Source: an uncultured Armatimonadota bacterium
Lineage (GTDB): Bacteria; Armatimonadota; Fimbriimonadia; Fimbriimonadales; Fimbriimonadaceae
Direction: 5' to 3'
Assembly (NCBI GenBank): GCA_903927025.1
Contig: CAIYLG010000062.1
Location: 62,001-126,000, forward strand
Length of the DNA stretch: 64,000 nt
Made by a program: the position numbers and the translations under genes. Positions 16,719 through 24,775 of this stretch are shown here, piece by piece. Numbering within the stretch: position 1 is the first letter of the stretch; every line of letters begins with the position of its first letter. The notes beneath the pieces were generated by a model that worked only from the letters and a program-made list of their open reading frames with translations, searched no databases and was not told the DNA's origin.

Positions 16719-17702
16719 ATGTCTGAAAAGCTCTTAACTCCTGAAATCGGCAGCGTTCTCGTCACCGGAGGCGCTGGGTTCATCGGCAGCACCGTGGTAG
16801 ATATGTTGCTGTCCCAAGGCTACAAAACGACGGTTCTAGACAACTTCTCCAACGGCAGAAGAGAATTCGTTAGCCATCACAGCGATGACCCAAATTTCAA
16901 ACTGGTCGAAGGGGACATCCTAGACGAGAGCCTGGTCAAGGAACTCGTGCAGGATGCGGATCTTGTTTGGCATCTTGCTGCGAATACAGACATCATTGGT
17001 GGCCACGATCAGCCCCGTCGAGATCTTCGCGACTGTGTGATGGGAACGTTCAACGTCGTAGACGCTATTCGGGTGACCGGCCCTCGTCCGCTTCTGTTCT
17101 CTTCGACTGGCGCCGTCTACGGACAGCTCTGTGTGGATATATCCGTGAATGAGGGATCCGGCCCGTTGTTGCCCGTCTCCACCTATGCCGCAGGCAAAAT
17201 CGGCAGCGAGGCATTCATATCCGCTTTCTGCAACCTCTACGGAATTCGAGCCTGGATCTTCCGCTTCGGCAACGTTATCGGCTCACGGATGACTCACGGA
17301 GTGATTTATGACTTCGTACACAGGCTAAAGCAGGACCCAAGCAGGTTGCTGATTCGTGGTGACGGTCGGCAGGAAAAGAACTACTTCCTGGTGGAAGAGT
17401 GCATCGATGGAATGGGATATGCGTTCAAGAACATCGCCATGACCGACGACCAGCCCTGCGATATTTTCAATCTTGGCACCTCATCGGTAACCCGAGTCGT
17501 CGAACTAGCCCAGATCGTTAAAGAGGAGATGGGCCTACCAGACGCCGAACTCGTTATTGAGGGCACAAAGAAGGCCTGGCCGGGTGATCAGCCCCGCGTC
17601 CACATCGACGTAGATAAAATGACTAACCTTGGCTGGAAGGCAAAGCTCTCTTCGGACCAAGCCGTTCGGATTGCTGTGAAGAGACTTCTCACCGAGGTTT
17701 AA
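16719..17702 (+). CDS. NAD-dependent sugar-nucleotide epimerase/dehydratase
   Basis: A 327-residue extended SDR. The N-terminal NAD-binding motif is VTGGAGFIGSTVVDML. The catalytic Ser/Thr and Tyr-x3-Lys are seen in LFSSTGAVYG and STYAAGKIGSEAF. The closest groups are UDP-glucose/UDP-glucuronate 4-epimerases and related nucleotide-sugar dehydratases. The exact substrate cannot be read from sequence. The nucleotidyltransferase gene starts three bases after the stop, so both probably make one activated sugar for the surface polysaccharide. It differs from the GalE homologue at 21782-22765, so the island has two such enzymes. Confidence 0.88.
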   Translation: MSEKLLTPEIGSVLVTGGAGFIGSTVVDMLLSQGYKTTVLDNFSNGRREFVSHHSDDPNFKLVEGDILDESLVKELVQDADLVWHLAANTDIIGGHDQPRRDLRDCVMGTFNVVDAIRVTGPRPLLFSSTGAVYGQLCVDISVNEGSGPLLPVSTYAAGKIGSEAFISAFCNLYGIRAWIFRFGNVIGSRMTHGVIYDFVHRLKQDPSRLLIRGDGRQEKNYFLVEECIDGMGYAFKNIAMTDDQPCDIFNLGTSSVTRVVELAQIVKEEMGLPDAELVIEGTKKAWPGDQPRVHIDVDKMTNLGWKAKLSSDQAVRIAVKRLLTEV

Positions 17703-17705
17703 CCC

Positions 17706-18410
17706 ATGCAGATCGTGATCCTTGCCGGAGGACTCGGAACCCGCTTAAAAGAGATTTCTGAAGGGCGACCTAAAGCCATGATGATCGTCGGCGGGCGCCC
17801 CTTCCTTGAATACCAATTTGAGCAGCTCGCCAGCTTCGGGCTAACCCGCATCCTGATGCTCATCGGCTATGGGGGAGAGATGATCCGGGAGTACGTCGGA
17901 TCTGGCTCAAAATGGGGTGTTGAAGTGGATTACGTCCAGGAAGATCCCTCCAGCCTCTTGGGAACAGGTGGGGCGCTGATCAACGCGCTTCCTAAACTGG
18001 AAGCTGAGTTCATGACTCTCTACGGCGACTCCTACCTTCCTGTCGATTTTCGCGACGTGGTGTCGCACTATCAAAGCCGCGACGTTCCGTACCTGATGAC
18101 GGTGTACAAGAACGATGGGCTTTGGGATGCGAGCAACACCCGCATCGATGGGGACTGGGTGACCTACTACAACAAGAAGGCACTTCCTGGTGATGCTGAC
18201 TATATCGACTACGGCATGTCTGTGATTCGCCGAGAAGTTATGGAGAGGTACGCCTCAGAACCCCTTCCCTTAGATATGGCCCGAATTCAGAGTGACCTCG
18301 TCGCCTCCAAGGAGATGGGGGCGCTGGAAGTCACTGAGCGCTTCTATGAGATTGGAAAACCTTCCGCGCTTCTTGAGTTCGAAGAGTGGATTCTGAAGCA
18401 GGGTTCTTAG
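17706..18410 (+). CDS. Sugar-1-phosphate nucleotidyltransferase (HddC/RmlA-like)
   Basis: A 234-residue single-domain nucleotidyltransferase. The nucleotide-binding signature is VILAGGLGTRLKEISEGRPKAMM, followed by GGRPFLEYQFEQL, LGTGGALINALP and LYGDSYL, where the Asp binds metal. The pattern resembles D-glycero-D-manno-heptose-1-phosphate guanylyltransferases and related enzymes. It would join a sugar phosphate to an NTP in the cytoplasm. It is coupled to the epimerase upstream. With the isomerase, kinase and transaldolase on the other strand it could complete a nucleotide-activated heptose pathway, but sugar and nucleotide specificity are unproven. Confidence 0.85.
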   Translation: MQIVILAGGLGTRLKEISEGRPKAMMIVGGRPFLEYQFEQLASFGLTRILMLIGYGGEMIREYVGSGSKWGVEVDYVQEDPSSLLGTGGALINALPKLEAEFMTLYGDSYLPVDFRDVVSHYQSRDVPYLMTVYKNDGLWDASNTRIDGDWVTYYNKKALPGDADYIDYGMSVIRREVMERYASEPLPLDMARIQSDLVASKEMGALEVTERFYEIGKPSALLEFEEWILKQGS

Positions 18411-18419
18411 AAACCTGCC

Positions 18420-19496
18420 CTAGCGAAGCTTCTCCATAAACTCAACGGCTTCCGCCATCCGCTTCCGAAATCCAAAATTCTCAGTGGCTCGAACCCTACC
18501 CGCCTCAGCGATACGGTTGCGCTCATCATCGTGAGCCAAGTAGTACTTGATCTTGTCTCGGCACTCTTCTGTGGAAGCGAAGAAGGCGGCTTCCTTGTCT
18601 GGCTCAAAAAGGCTCATCTGCTTTTCCGTGGCCTCACCCAAAAACAGAGTGCCGCACGCGGGAACTTCAAACAGCCGAGCCGTGTACCGGTCTAGGTTCG
18701 AGTGTGAGACGAACCCGAGCGAAATCTTTGAATTGGATACGGTTTGACGATATCCGTCGTCAGAGAGCGATCCGTGCAAGAGATGCTTCCTATCGGCAAA
18801 TAGCGGTGTTCGATCCCATCTTGCCCCGTAAATGTCCACTGGGACTCCAAGTTTGCCGGTCAGTTCATCGAGAACGCTCACTCTCTGATCAAGAGCGGTG
18901 CCCACGAACATGACGTCATGAGTCATGCTCGGATCTCCGTTGGTCTCGGGATAAAACAGATCCTCCGGATAGCCGGTCAAAAAGACCTGAACATTCTTGG
19001 CCCCACGTTTTGAATATTCTTTGACGTCACTCTCTCGCTTGACGAGGTGAGCGTCGTAAGCAGGCATAGCATCGAAGAAGCGACGCCATCCGTAGTCCGC
19101 GAACCTTCTGGGACCGAAGGGATTGTCATCTTGGTAGGAGATGATTGGAACCCCAGGGAGCTTCTTTTTCAGCGCGACAAGCGTTCGCTTCCCCACCATC
19201 CGCGGCCACTCCAGCCAAATGACGTCCGGTTTGCCCGCCTCGGCAGCATCCGTCAGAAGCTGGTGCATCTGCGCTTCATGAGAAGCCAGGAGCCTTTCGT
19301 AAATCGCCGCAGGCATAAACCGCCTGGTGTAGGCAAGATAACGAGACTCAGACTGGGCAACCGTCGAGGAGACACGAATGATCTGGTGTCCAAGTTGCTC
19401 TAGGGCGGTGAGTCGCTGGACTCCCGATTGCCAAGGTTTCTCAATGACGCCAGAAAATAGGATCTTCAAGTTATTGCCCACCGGTGGTTTCCACAC
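18420..19496 (-). CDS. CgeB-like glycosyltransferase
   Basis: About 358 residues, GT-B-like. The N-terminal strand is KILFSGVIEKPW. A mid-region DVIWLEWPRMVG follows, and the C-terminal part (LFEVPACGTLFLGEATE..LF.PDKEAAFF) matches the glycosyl-transferase 1_2 / CgeB group. The last 60 residues (CRDKIKYYLAHDDERNRIAEAGRVRA) are the usual terminal helix region. The start could be GTG 19496, GTG 19481 or TTG 19469. A strong leftward terminator ends at 19499, just before the gene, leaving almost no room for a private promoter. It probably adds a sugar to the surface polysaccharide repeat. Confidence 0.75.
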   Translation of the reverse strand: MWKPPVGNNLKILFSGVIEKPWQSGVQRLTALEQLGHQIIRVSSTVAQSESRYLAYTRRFMPAAIYERLLASHEAQMHQLLTDAAEAGKPDVIWLEWPRMVGKRTLVALKKKLPGVPIISYQDDNPFGPRRFADYGWRRFFDAMPAYDAHLVKRESDVKEYSKRGAKNVQVFLTGYPEDLFYPETNGDPSMTHDVMFVGTALDQRVSVLDELTGKLGVPVDIYGARWDRTPLFADRKHLLHGSLSDDGYRQTVSNSKISLGFVSHSNLDRYTARLFEVPACGTLFLGEATEKQMSLFEPDKEAAFFASTEECRDKIKYYLAHDDERNRIAEAGRVRATENFGFRKRMAEAVEFMEKLR

Positions 19497-19498
19497 CT

Positions 19499-19544
19499 TA
19501 AAAACGATTCACCCCAGCACGATAGATCAACGGTGCTGGGGTGA
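19499..19544 (-). terminator. Rho-independent terminator after the transaldolase gene
   Basis: A perfect 12-bp stem (19509-19520 with 19533-19544, CACCCCAGCAC type) with a 12-base loop. On the minus strand it is followed by a T-run (A-run at 19500-19504 on the plus strand). It lies 17 bases beyond the transaldolase stop and only a few bases before the glycosyltransferase start. Confidence 0.88.
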
Positions 19545-19560
19545 TGAGTCAAGCGACGGT

Positions 19561-20274
19561 TTAGAGTTTGAAGCCAGCTTTCTGGCCGTCCGCGTAGAAC
19601 ATCTTAACGGTGTCCAGCGAGTAATCCGTAAGGTCCTTGCCTACTAGCGACAGCTTTTTGAGCGTGTCGTGAGTGACGGTGATGACATGACATCCGATGG
19701 CATCTGCTTGGAAGATATTGAGAAGCTCTCTTGGGCTCGCCCAGATCAACTCCAGGTTAGGCACCAGCTTCAGCATCTCTACGGAGGCACACATCAGCGG
19801 CAGTGGATCCACTCCGGTATCAGCGATTCGTCCCGCAAACACTGAGACATAGCTTGCTGGGGTGCCTTCGAGACATGGGACGATATCTCGAACCTGCGCA
19901 AGTGTCATTAACGCAGTCACGTTCAGCTTGAACCCTTCAGAGGCAAGCTTCTTGACGAGGGGCCCTGCATCTTCACCTTTGGTATTTGTGATTGGAAGCT
20001 TGACGTAAACGTTGGAGCCCCAAGAGCCGATCTTTCTAGCCTGTCGCTCCATTTCATCAAAGTCGTCCGCGAAGACTTCGAATGAGAATGGCTTGTCTGG
20101 AATCTCTGCAACCAAGTCTCGACAGAATGCTTCGTAGTCAGGAATTCCAACCTTGGCCATCAGGGTTGGGTTCGTGGTGAAACCCTTGATCGTCGGGTTT
20201 TGGTTGAGTTCGAGGATGCCTGCTTTTTCAGCACCATCTGCGAAAATCTTAATCTTGAGGTCTGCAATGCTCAT
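19561..20274 (-). CDS. Transaldolase (short, fructose-6-phosphate-aldolase-like class)
   Basis: A 237-residue (beta/alpha)8 enzyme of the small transaldolase class. Seen are NPTIKGFTTNPTLMAKVG, VYVKLPITNTKGED with the presumed Schiff-base Lys, and NVTALMTLAQV. Transaldolase moves a dihydroxyacetone unit between sugar phosphates, making or using sedoheptulose 7-phosphate. It is embedded in a leftward sugar operon directly after a GmhA-like isomerase whose substrate is sedoheptulose 7-phosphate, which suggests a dedicated supply of that precursor. A terminator follows. It could also serve the central pentose phosphate pathway. Confidence 0.87.
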   Translation of the reverse strand: MSIADLKIKIFADGAEKAGILELNQNPTIKGFTTNPTLMAKVGIPDYEAFCRDLVAEIPDKPFSFEVFADDFDEMERQARKIGSWGSNVYVKLPITNTKGEDAGPLVKKLASEGFKLNVTALMTLAQVRDIVPCLEGTPASYVSVFAGRIADTGVDPLPLMCASVEMLKLVPNLELIWASPRELLNIFQADAIGCHVITVTHDTLKKLSLVGKDLTDYSLDTVKMFYADGQKAGFKL

Positions 20275-20303
20275 ATTGAATTTCTCGAGCTGTCGGCTCC
20301 GAA

Positions 20304-20900
20304 CTACTTAATCGACTCCCACTTGGCGACATTCCCCTGAAGCGCTGGGTGCGAAACGAGGAGGTGCCATACGACTGCCTGGAATGATTCTGTGTGCGGA
20401 GTCACAGAGCCGCTGTTGACAGTTGGAACGATCACGCAAGCGTCGGCAACCTGGGCACAGTAGCCGCCATCTCGACCAACCACGCCGATGATCTTTGCGC
20501 CCACTTCTTTAGCAACCTGAAGCGCCCGTACGAGGTTTGGACTAACGTTGTGCTCGAGGGAGCCGCCACCTACGGAGAAGACAAGAAGCATATCCTTGCT
20601 GGATAGCTTGCTTCCCTTGAGGTATGAAGCGAAGACGGTTTCCCACCCTTCGTCATTCGTGCGAGCAGTCAACTCGGAGACATTGTCAGTGGGAGCATAA
20701 GATTCAATTCCGACAATCTTTCTAAAGTCGTTAACGGCGTGACCTGCATGGCCAGCTCCACCACCAACTCCAAGGATAAACAAACGTCCCCCGGAGGCTT
20801 TCAGGTCGACTAGCAACTCGACCATCTTGTCGATCGTTGCGACGTTCAGCTGCTCAAGAATCTCGATGGATTCCTTAATATGGCTCTCAGTAAAACTCAT
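20304..20900 (-). CDS. SIS-domain sugar isomerase, phosphoheptose-isomerase (GmhA)-like
   Basis: A 198-residue single SIS domain. Key blocks are RLFILGVGGGAGHAGHAVNDFRKI, a Ser-rich phosphate-binding loop region (LLVFSVGGGSLEHN), KIIGVVGRDGG and TPHTESFQAVVWHLL. GmhA converts sedoheptulose 7-phosphate to D-glycero-D-manno-heptose 7-phosphate in the cytoplasm. I chose ATG 20900 because GAGGGGAGG lies about 14 bases upstream; an in-frame TTG at 20927 would put that motif inside the gene. It lies between the nucleotidyltransferase and transaldolase genes on the same strand. A different keto-aldo sugar phosphate is possible. Confidence 0.82.
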   Translation of the reverse strand: MSFTESHIKESIEILEQLNVATIDKMVELLVDLKASGGRLFILGVGGGAGHAGHAVNDFRKIVGIESYAPTDNVSELTARTNDEGWETVFASYLKGSKLSSKDMLLVFSVGGGSLEHNVSPNLVRALQVAKEVGAKIIGVVGRDGGYCAQVADACVIVPTVNSGSVTPHTESFQAVVWHLLVSHPALQGNVAKWESIK

Positions 20901-21032
20901 TTTGGTCGAAAGACCTCCCCTCTTCAAAAATGGTCGAATCGCTCAAATTGGCGGTTCAGACTTTTACAAAACTGTTGCCCCAAAAAGGTACCGTCTCGAC
21001 CAAAGATTACACTTCCGAGTGTACCAGCACCA

Positions 21033-21773
21033 TCATTCTGCTAATCCAATTCTCTTCGCGAACTCTTGTGCACCACTATAAGCTTCTAAAGTGCCGATAT
21101 CTAGAATTTCGCCCTCTGCATAATAGGCCTTCATCTGACCAACTAACCGGGGAATCACATCCCTGCCGAGGTCAAACGGCAGTCCTAGTTCTGATTGGAT
21201 TTCTCCAATTTGGCGGAGGATGGCAGGATCCATAGCGTAGATTCCTGCCGCAGCTAAATCACTTTGCGGATGAGCGGGCTTTTCAATAAAACTTGTCACC
21301 GTTCCATCGTCCGCAACAGTGGCGATTCCCCTTCTCCACGGCTCATCTTGATGGGCCACAGTGAGCGTAAACGGGAAGTTATGAGTGGCATGGAAGTCCA
21401 GCACGGACGACACTTTCTGACTCACAAGCAGGTCGCCGTAAATACTGACGATGACATCGGCATCCGAAGCCCATTCGGCACACGCAGCCAGGGTCCCCCC
21501 GCTCCCTAAAAGTTCCGGTTCGAACAGAAGGTCGACCTTAGGAAGTTTTCCTGATCTGCCGGACACATAATCCTCCACAACTTCGTGAAGCCAGTGTGTA
21601 TTCACGAGCACCTCAGAGATCCCGGCCTCGGTGAGGTTGTCGAACCAGTAGTCCATCAACGGGCGCCCCAAAATTGGCAATAGACATTTTGGGACGGTAT
21701 CTGTGATCGGCCGGATTCGATTACCGAGTCCAGCGCACAGGAGCACTGCTTTTGCCCTAACGGATTGGCCCAT
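21033..21773 (-). CDS. Sugar nucleotidyltransferase (NTP_transferase)
   Basis: A 246-residue nucleotidyltransferase starting at ATG 21773, eight bases after the galE-like stop. An upstream in-frame start would overlap galE. Signature blocks are AVLLCAGLGNRIRPITDTVPKCLLP, GRPLMDYWFDNL, LLGSGGTLAACAEW and SIYGDLLV, the last with the metal-binding Asp. It belongs with glucose-1-phosphate thymidylyl-/mannose-1-phosphate guanylyl-type enzymes. It sits in the hddA-like, galE-like, this gene, gmhA-like order, so it probably activates the sugar handled by that operon. The plus-strand cluster holds another enzyme of the same kind. Confidence 0.85.
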   Translation of the reverse strand: MGQSVRAKAVLLCAGLGNRIRPITDTVPKCLLPILGRPLMDYWFDNLTEAGISEVLVNTHWLHEVVEDYVSGRSGKLPKVDLLFEPELLGSGGTLAACAEWASDADVIVSIYGDLLVSQKVSSVLDFHATHNFPFTLTVAHQDEPWRRGIATVADDGTVTSFIEKPAHPQSDLAAAGIYAMDPAILRQIGEIQSELGLPFDLGRDVIPRLVGQMKAYYAEGEILDIGTLEAYSGAQEFAKRIGLAE

Positions 21774-21781
21774 AACCGCCG

Positions 21782-22765
21782 CTAAACCGTGGCATATCCA
21801 TTCGGATGGGCCAATCTCCACTTGTAGGCAGATTCGACCATATCATCCAGAGATGAGATCTTAGGGTTCCAACCGAGCATAGAACTCGCTCGGTTGTAGC
21901 TTGCAATCAGCGTGGGTGGGTCCCCTGGCCGTCGGTCTGCCATAACGACTTTAAAGTCTCTCGAAGTGACCCGCTTCACTGAATTGATGACTTCTAAGAT
22001 GGAGTAGCCCTTGCCGTTCCCAAGGCTAAACGCCTTGCCGTTTGCAGAATCCATGAGTTTGAGTCCAAGGATATGAGCTTCCGCGATATCCGATACATGA
22101 ATGTAGTCTCGGACGCACGTGCCGTCTGGAGTTTCATAGTCACTTCCGAAAACGGACAGGGATTCTCGGCGTCCCAACGCCGCGTCCAAAGCAATCGGAA
22201 TGAGGTGATTCTCAAAAATCCGGTCCTCGCCGCGAGATTCCGTTGCTCCACAGGCATTGAAGTACCGAAACGATACGTGACGGAGTCCATGCGCGTCTGC
22301 GTACCATTTGAGCAGGCGCTCAAACACTAGTTTGGACTCTCCGTAGGCATTAACCGGCTCCAAAGGATCGTCCTCGAGGATCGGAATATTTCTCGGAGTC
22401 CCATACACTGCGGCAGTCGAAGAGAAAATAATGTTTTGAACACCGGAAAGCCGCATCGCTTCAACAAGGTTGATGCTACCGGTGACGTTCTTGTGAAACG
22501 CGCGCCCTGGGTTCTCCATCGAAATGGCAATGAGAGCTTCCGCCGCGAAGTGGAATACGGCATCAACCGGATTGGATCTCATATAGTCAATCAGCCACTC
22601 GCGATCTAGGATCGACCCTTCAGTGAATTCGATCCCAGGATAAGGGCCCCCTGACTTGCTGTTGTCAAAGTTATCGACACCAAGAACCTTGTGCCCTTCA
22701 GACACAAGCCGCTCCGACACAACTGAGCCGATGTATCCGGCCGCTCCAGTCACAAGAATCTTCAT
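21782..22765 (-). CDS. galE: UDP-glucose 4-epimerase (GalE-like)
   Basis: A 327-residue extended SDR of normal GalE length. It has VTGAAGYIGSVVSERL at the N-terminus, FHFAAEALIAISMENP, IFSSTAAVYGTPRNIPI and AYGESKLVFE with the catalytic Tyr-x3-Lys. A FRYFNACGA block and DYIHVSDIAEAHILGL are typical of GalE. It interconverts UDP-glucose and UDP-galactose, or the N-acetyl forms, in the cytoplasm. The gene is 21 bases downstream of the GHMP kinase gene and 8 bases upstream of a nucleotidyltransferase gene, within one leftward operon. The symbol is by family resemblance. Confidence 0.92.
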   Translation of the reverse strand: MKILVTGAAGYIGSVVSERLVSEGHKVLGVDNFDNSKSGGPYPGIEFTEGSILDREWLIDYMRSNPVDAVFHFAAEALIAISMENPGRAFHKNVTGSINLVEAMRLSGVQNIIFSSTAAVYGTPRNIPILEDDPLEPVNAYGESKLVFERLLKWYADAHGLRHVSFRYFNACGATESRGEDRIFENHLIPIALDAALGRRESLSVFGSDYETPDGTCVRDYIHVSDIAEAHILGLKLMDSANGKAFSLGNGKGYSILEVINSVKRVTSRDFKVVMADRRPGDPPTLIASYNRASSMLGWNPKISSLDDMVESAYKWRLAHPNGYATV

Positions 22766-22786
22766 CTCATTCGCAATCGTCGCACA

Positions 22787-23770
22787 CTAGTGCGGAATCA
22801 GCACCTTGGTGCCTTCGAAGTCAAACCGAAATCTTACTTCTTCAAGCCCGGCTTCCTTCATGGCTGCCCGCAAACGGCTCTTTTCTTCACAGTAGAACAT
22901 AAGGAATCCGCCGCCACCAGCACCGATAAGCTTTCCACCAGCCGCTCCGTTCTTCATTCCAAGTTCGTACCAGGAATCGATGTCTGGATTGCTCATGCCA
23001 CCGGACCGCTTGCGCTTGTGCTCCCAATGCACATTCATCAGGCGTGCAAATTCGTCCAGGTCTCCCCTTTCAAGGGCGGCCTTGTTTTGGTAGCCCAGTT
23101 CCTTGATGAAGTGCAGGTTATCCAGCATGGAAGAATCCTTCGACTTGCTCTTTTCATTCTGGTCCTTCAGAATTGCGGACGCGGATCTTGAAGTTTTTGT
23201 AAAGAACAGAAGCAGATTGTCTTCCAGCGTGAACAGAGTTTCCTGCGAGACGTTGAGAGGATAGGCCTTTACAGTGTCGTCGGGGTTGAACTCGAAGCAA
23301 GTCAGGCCGCCGAACGCAGCTATGTACTGATCCTGCTTTCCGATGGGCTCCCCGAGTCGGTCAATCTCGACATGACAGGCTTGCTCGGCCAGTTCCGCGG
23401 TGTGGAGAATCGTCTTACGGTGTGTGTGAATCGACTTCAGGAGCGCCGTGGTAAAGCTTCCAGATGAACCCATGCCGGTGCCGGCTGGAATATCAGCGGA
23501 CGAAGCAATCTCCACCCAAGGTGGCGTACATGGGAGCATCGTCAGACACTCACGAACGATCGGATGCTGAATTTCTTGGACCGAAGTGACACACTCAAAC
23601 TTGGAGTACTTCACCGTAATCTCTTCACGAAACGGCTGGCTCAACGTGATGTAGATGTACTTGTCCACGGCCGCAGCGATTAAAAAACCGCCGTATTCAC
23701 GATAGTAGGATGGAAGGTCGGTGCCGCCGCCTCCCAATGTAATTCTTAATGGGCTTCGAGTGATGATCAC
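22787..23770 (-). CDS. GHMP-family sugar kinase, D-glycero-D-manno-heptose 7-phosphate kinase (HddA)-like
   Basis: A 327-residue GHMP kinase. It has IITRSPLRITLGGGGTDLPSYY at the N-terminus, the ATP loop PAGTGMGSSGSFTTALL and the C-terminal GAAGGKLIGAGGGGFLMFY. This pattern is typical of HddA-type kinases, which make D-glycero-alpha-D-manno-heptose 1,7-bisphosphate. Fucokinase/mannokinase relatives share the motifs. It is the first gene of a five-gene leftward unit with galE-like, nucleotidyltransferase, gmhA-like and transaldolase genes. A GmhB-type bisphosphate phosphatase, needed next in the heptose route, is not seen in the window. Confidence 0.83.
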   Translation of the reverse strand: MIITRSPLRITLGGGGTDLPSYYREYGGFLIAAAVDKYIYITLSQPFREEITVKYSKFECVTSVQEIQHPIVRECLTMLPCTPPWVEIASSADIPAGTGMGSSGSFTTALLKSIHTHRKTILHTAELAEQACHVEIDRLGEPIGKQDQYIAAFGGLTCFEFNPDDTVKAYPLNVSQETLFTLEDNLLLFFTKTSRSASAILKDQNEKSKSKDSSMLDNLHFIKELGYQNKAALERGDLDEFARLMNVHWEHKRKRSGGMSNPDIDSWYELGMKNGAAGGKLIGAGGGGFLMFYCEEKSRLRAAMKEAGLEEVRFRFDFEGTKVLIPH

Positions 23771-23870
23771 AGATTTAGTCCGAATTCAAATTATACTAAC
23801 TCTGAATCCCTTCTCCCCAAGGAGATGGGTTCAATGGGGACTCCGTTCAGACACTAAGTAGAGGAAGACC

Positions 23871-23891
23871 TGTTGCAGTTTGACTGCAACA
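23871..23891 (-). terminator. Terminator-like hairpin after the GT2 gene
   Basis: A perfect 9-bp stem with a 3-base loop (TGTTGCAGT / ACTGCAACA), seven bases beyond the stop of the leftward GT2 gene. There is no strong T-run, so it may be a weak terminator or an mRNA 3'-end stabiliser. Confidence 0.5.
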
Positions 23892-23897
23892 TATCCA

Positions 23898-24725
23898 TCA
23901 AACTCCCTTCTTCTTTTCTTGAACTTTAAACACGATCATGGTTTCGTACATCGCAATGAGTCTCGCGTAGGTCAGGCCGGCCCGACCATCCAAGAATCCT
24001 CCTTTGAGGACATATAGGATTAGGAACTTAAGCTGCGGCCGAAAAGGCATTTTGTAGTACAGCTTTTTCATGTGCATGCGCTTGTCTTGCATCGATCGCC
24101 CAAAGAACAGCTCCTTCCAGGAAAAGGGAGTGTCATCACCAGTCTGCTGCATCAATATTTCAGCTTCAGTGCTACTGTAAAGGTTGTGTCTTTCAAACCA
24201 TTGTGACAAGCCTTTACTGAACGGGAAGTGATCAAGGTAGCCGGGCAATACGCCGATTGGGCCATCTGGCATCGGAATGGGGTGAACTTTGCGACCGAAG
24301 GCCATCTTCTTGTGGAGAAAGAATCTTTGATAATAGGGGGTCGATTGAGTGTGCTTCAACCAGGTGCCCATAAAGAAATCTCTGCGGCGAACGTTGTAAG
24401 AGACTTCTGGCCCCGGATTCTCAACGACCTTCTTCATGGCCTCGAGGAGACTGGGTGTGATGCGCTCGTCCGCGTCAATGTAGAAAACCCAATCGTACTT
24501 ATAGGGCAGGTTGCGCAAAGCCCAGTTTTGGTGGTCTCCCCAGTGGTCCAGCTTGCGGGTGGCAACATTTGCACCTGCTTTTTTTGCTAGCTCGACCGTC
24601 CCATCATCCGATTCTGAGTCTAGAACGTGAATATCGTCAGTGAACGAGACAGACTCCAGGCATCCTGGCATATTGTTCTCTTCGTTCTTGGTGAGGATAA
24701 GGACCGAAATTGGCAGCTTGGTCAT
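23898..24725 (-). CDS. Family 2 glycosyltransferase (WaaE/KdtX-like)
   Basis: A 275-residue GT-A enzyme. It opens with ISVLILTKNEENNMPGCLES, has DIHVLDSESDDGT and LDHWGDHQNWALR, and a DxD motif in VFYIDADERITP. The C-terminal region has RRRDFFMGTWLKH..YYQRFF and KGLSQWFERHNLYS, matching the group that includes the LPS-core glucosyltransferase WaaE. The C-terminal hydrophobic segment (LKFLILYVLKGGFLDG) may attach it to the membrane. It is 50 bases downstream of the initiating sugar transferase gene, so the two probably act in one repeat-unit pathway on the cytoplasmic face. Confidence 0.87.
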   Translation of the reverse strand: MTKLPISVLILTKNEENNMPGCLESVSFTDDIHVLDSESDDGTVELAKKAGANVATRKLDHWGDHQNWALRNLPYKYDWVFYIDADERITPSLLEAMKKVVENPGPEVSYNVRRRDFFMGTWLKHTQSTPYYQRFFLHKKMAFGRKVHPIPMPDGPIGVLPGYLDHFPFSKGLSQWFERHNLYSSTEAEILMQQTGDDTPFSWKELFFGRSMQDKRMHMKKLYYKMPFRPQLKFLILYVLKGGFLDGRAGLTYARLIAMYETMIVFKVQEKKKGV

Positions 24726-24775
24726 GGATATCGGCAGACAGGTAGATACGTTACCAGTCAGCCCAAAATATCCTA

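Noticed and set aside
23771-23870. A possible small gene in the gap between the HddA-like and GT2 genes.
   Set aside because: No frame has a plausible start with a ribosome-binding site; only the hairpin at 23871-23891 stands out.
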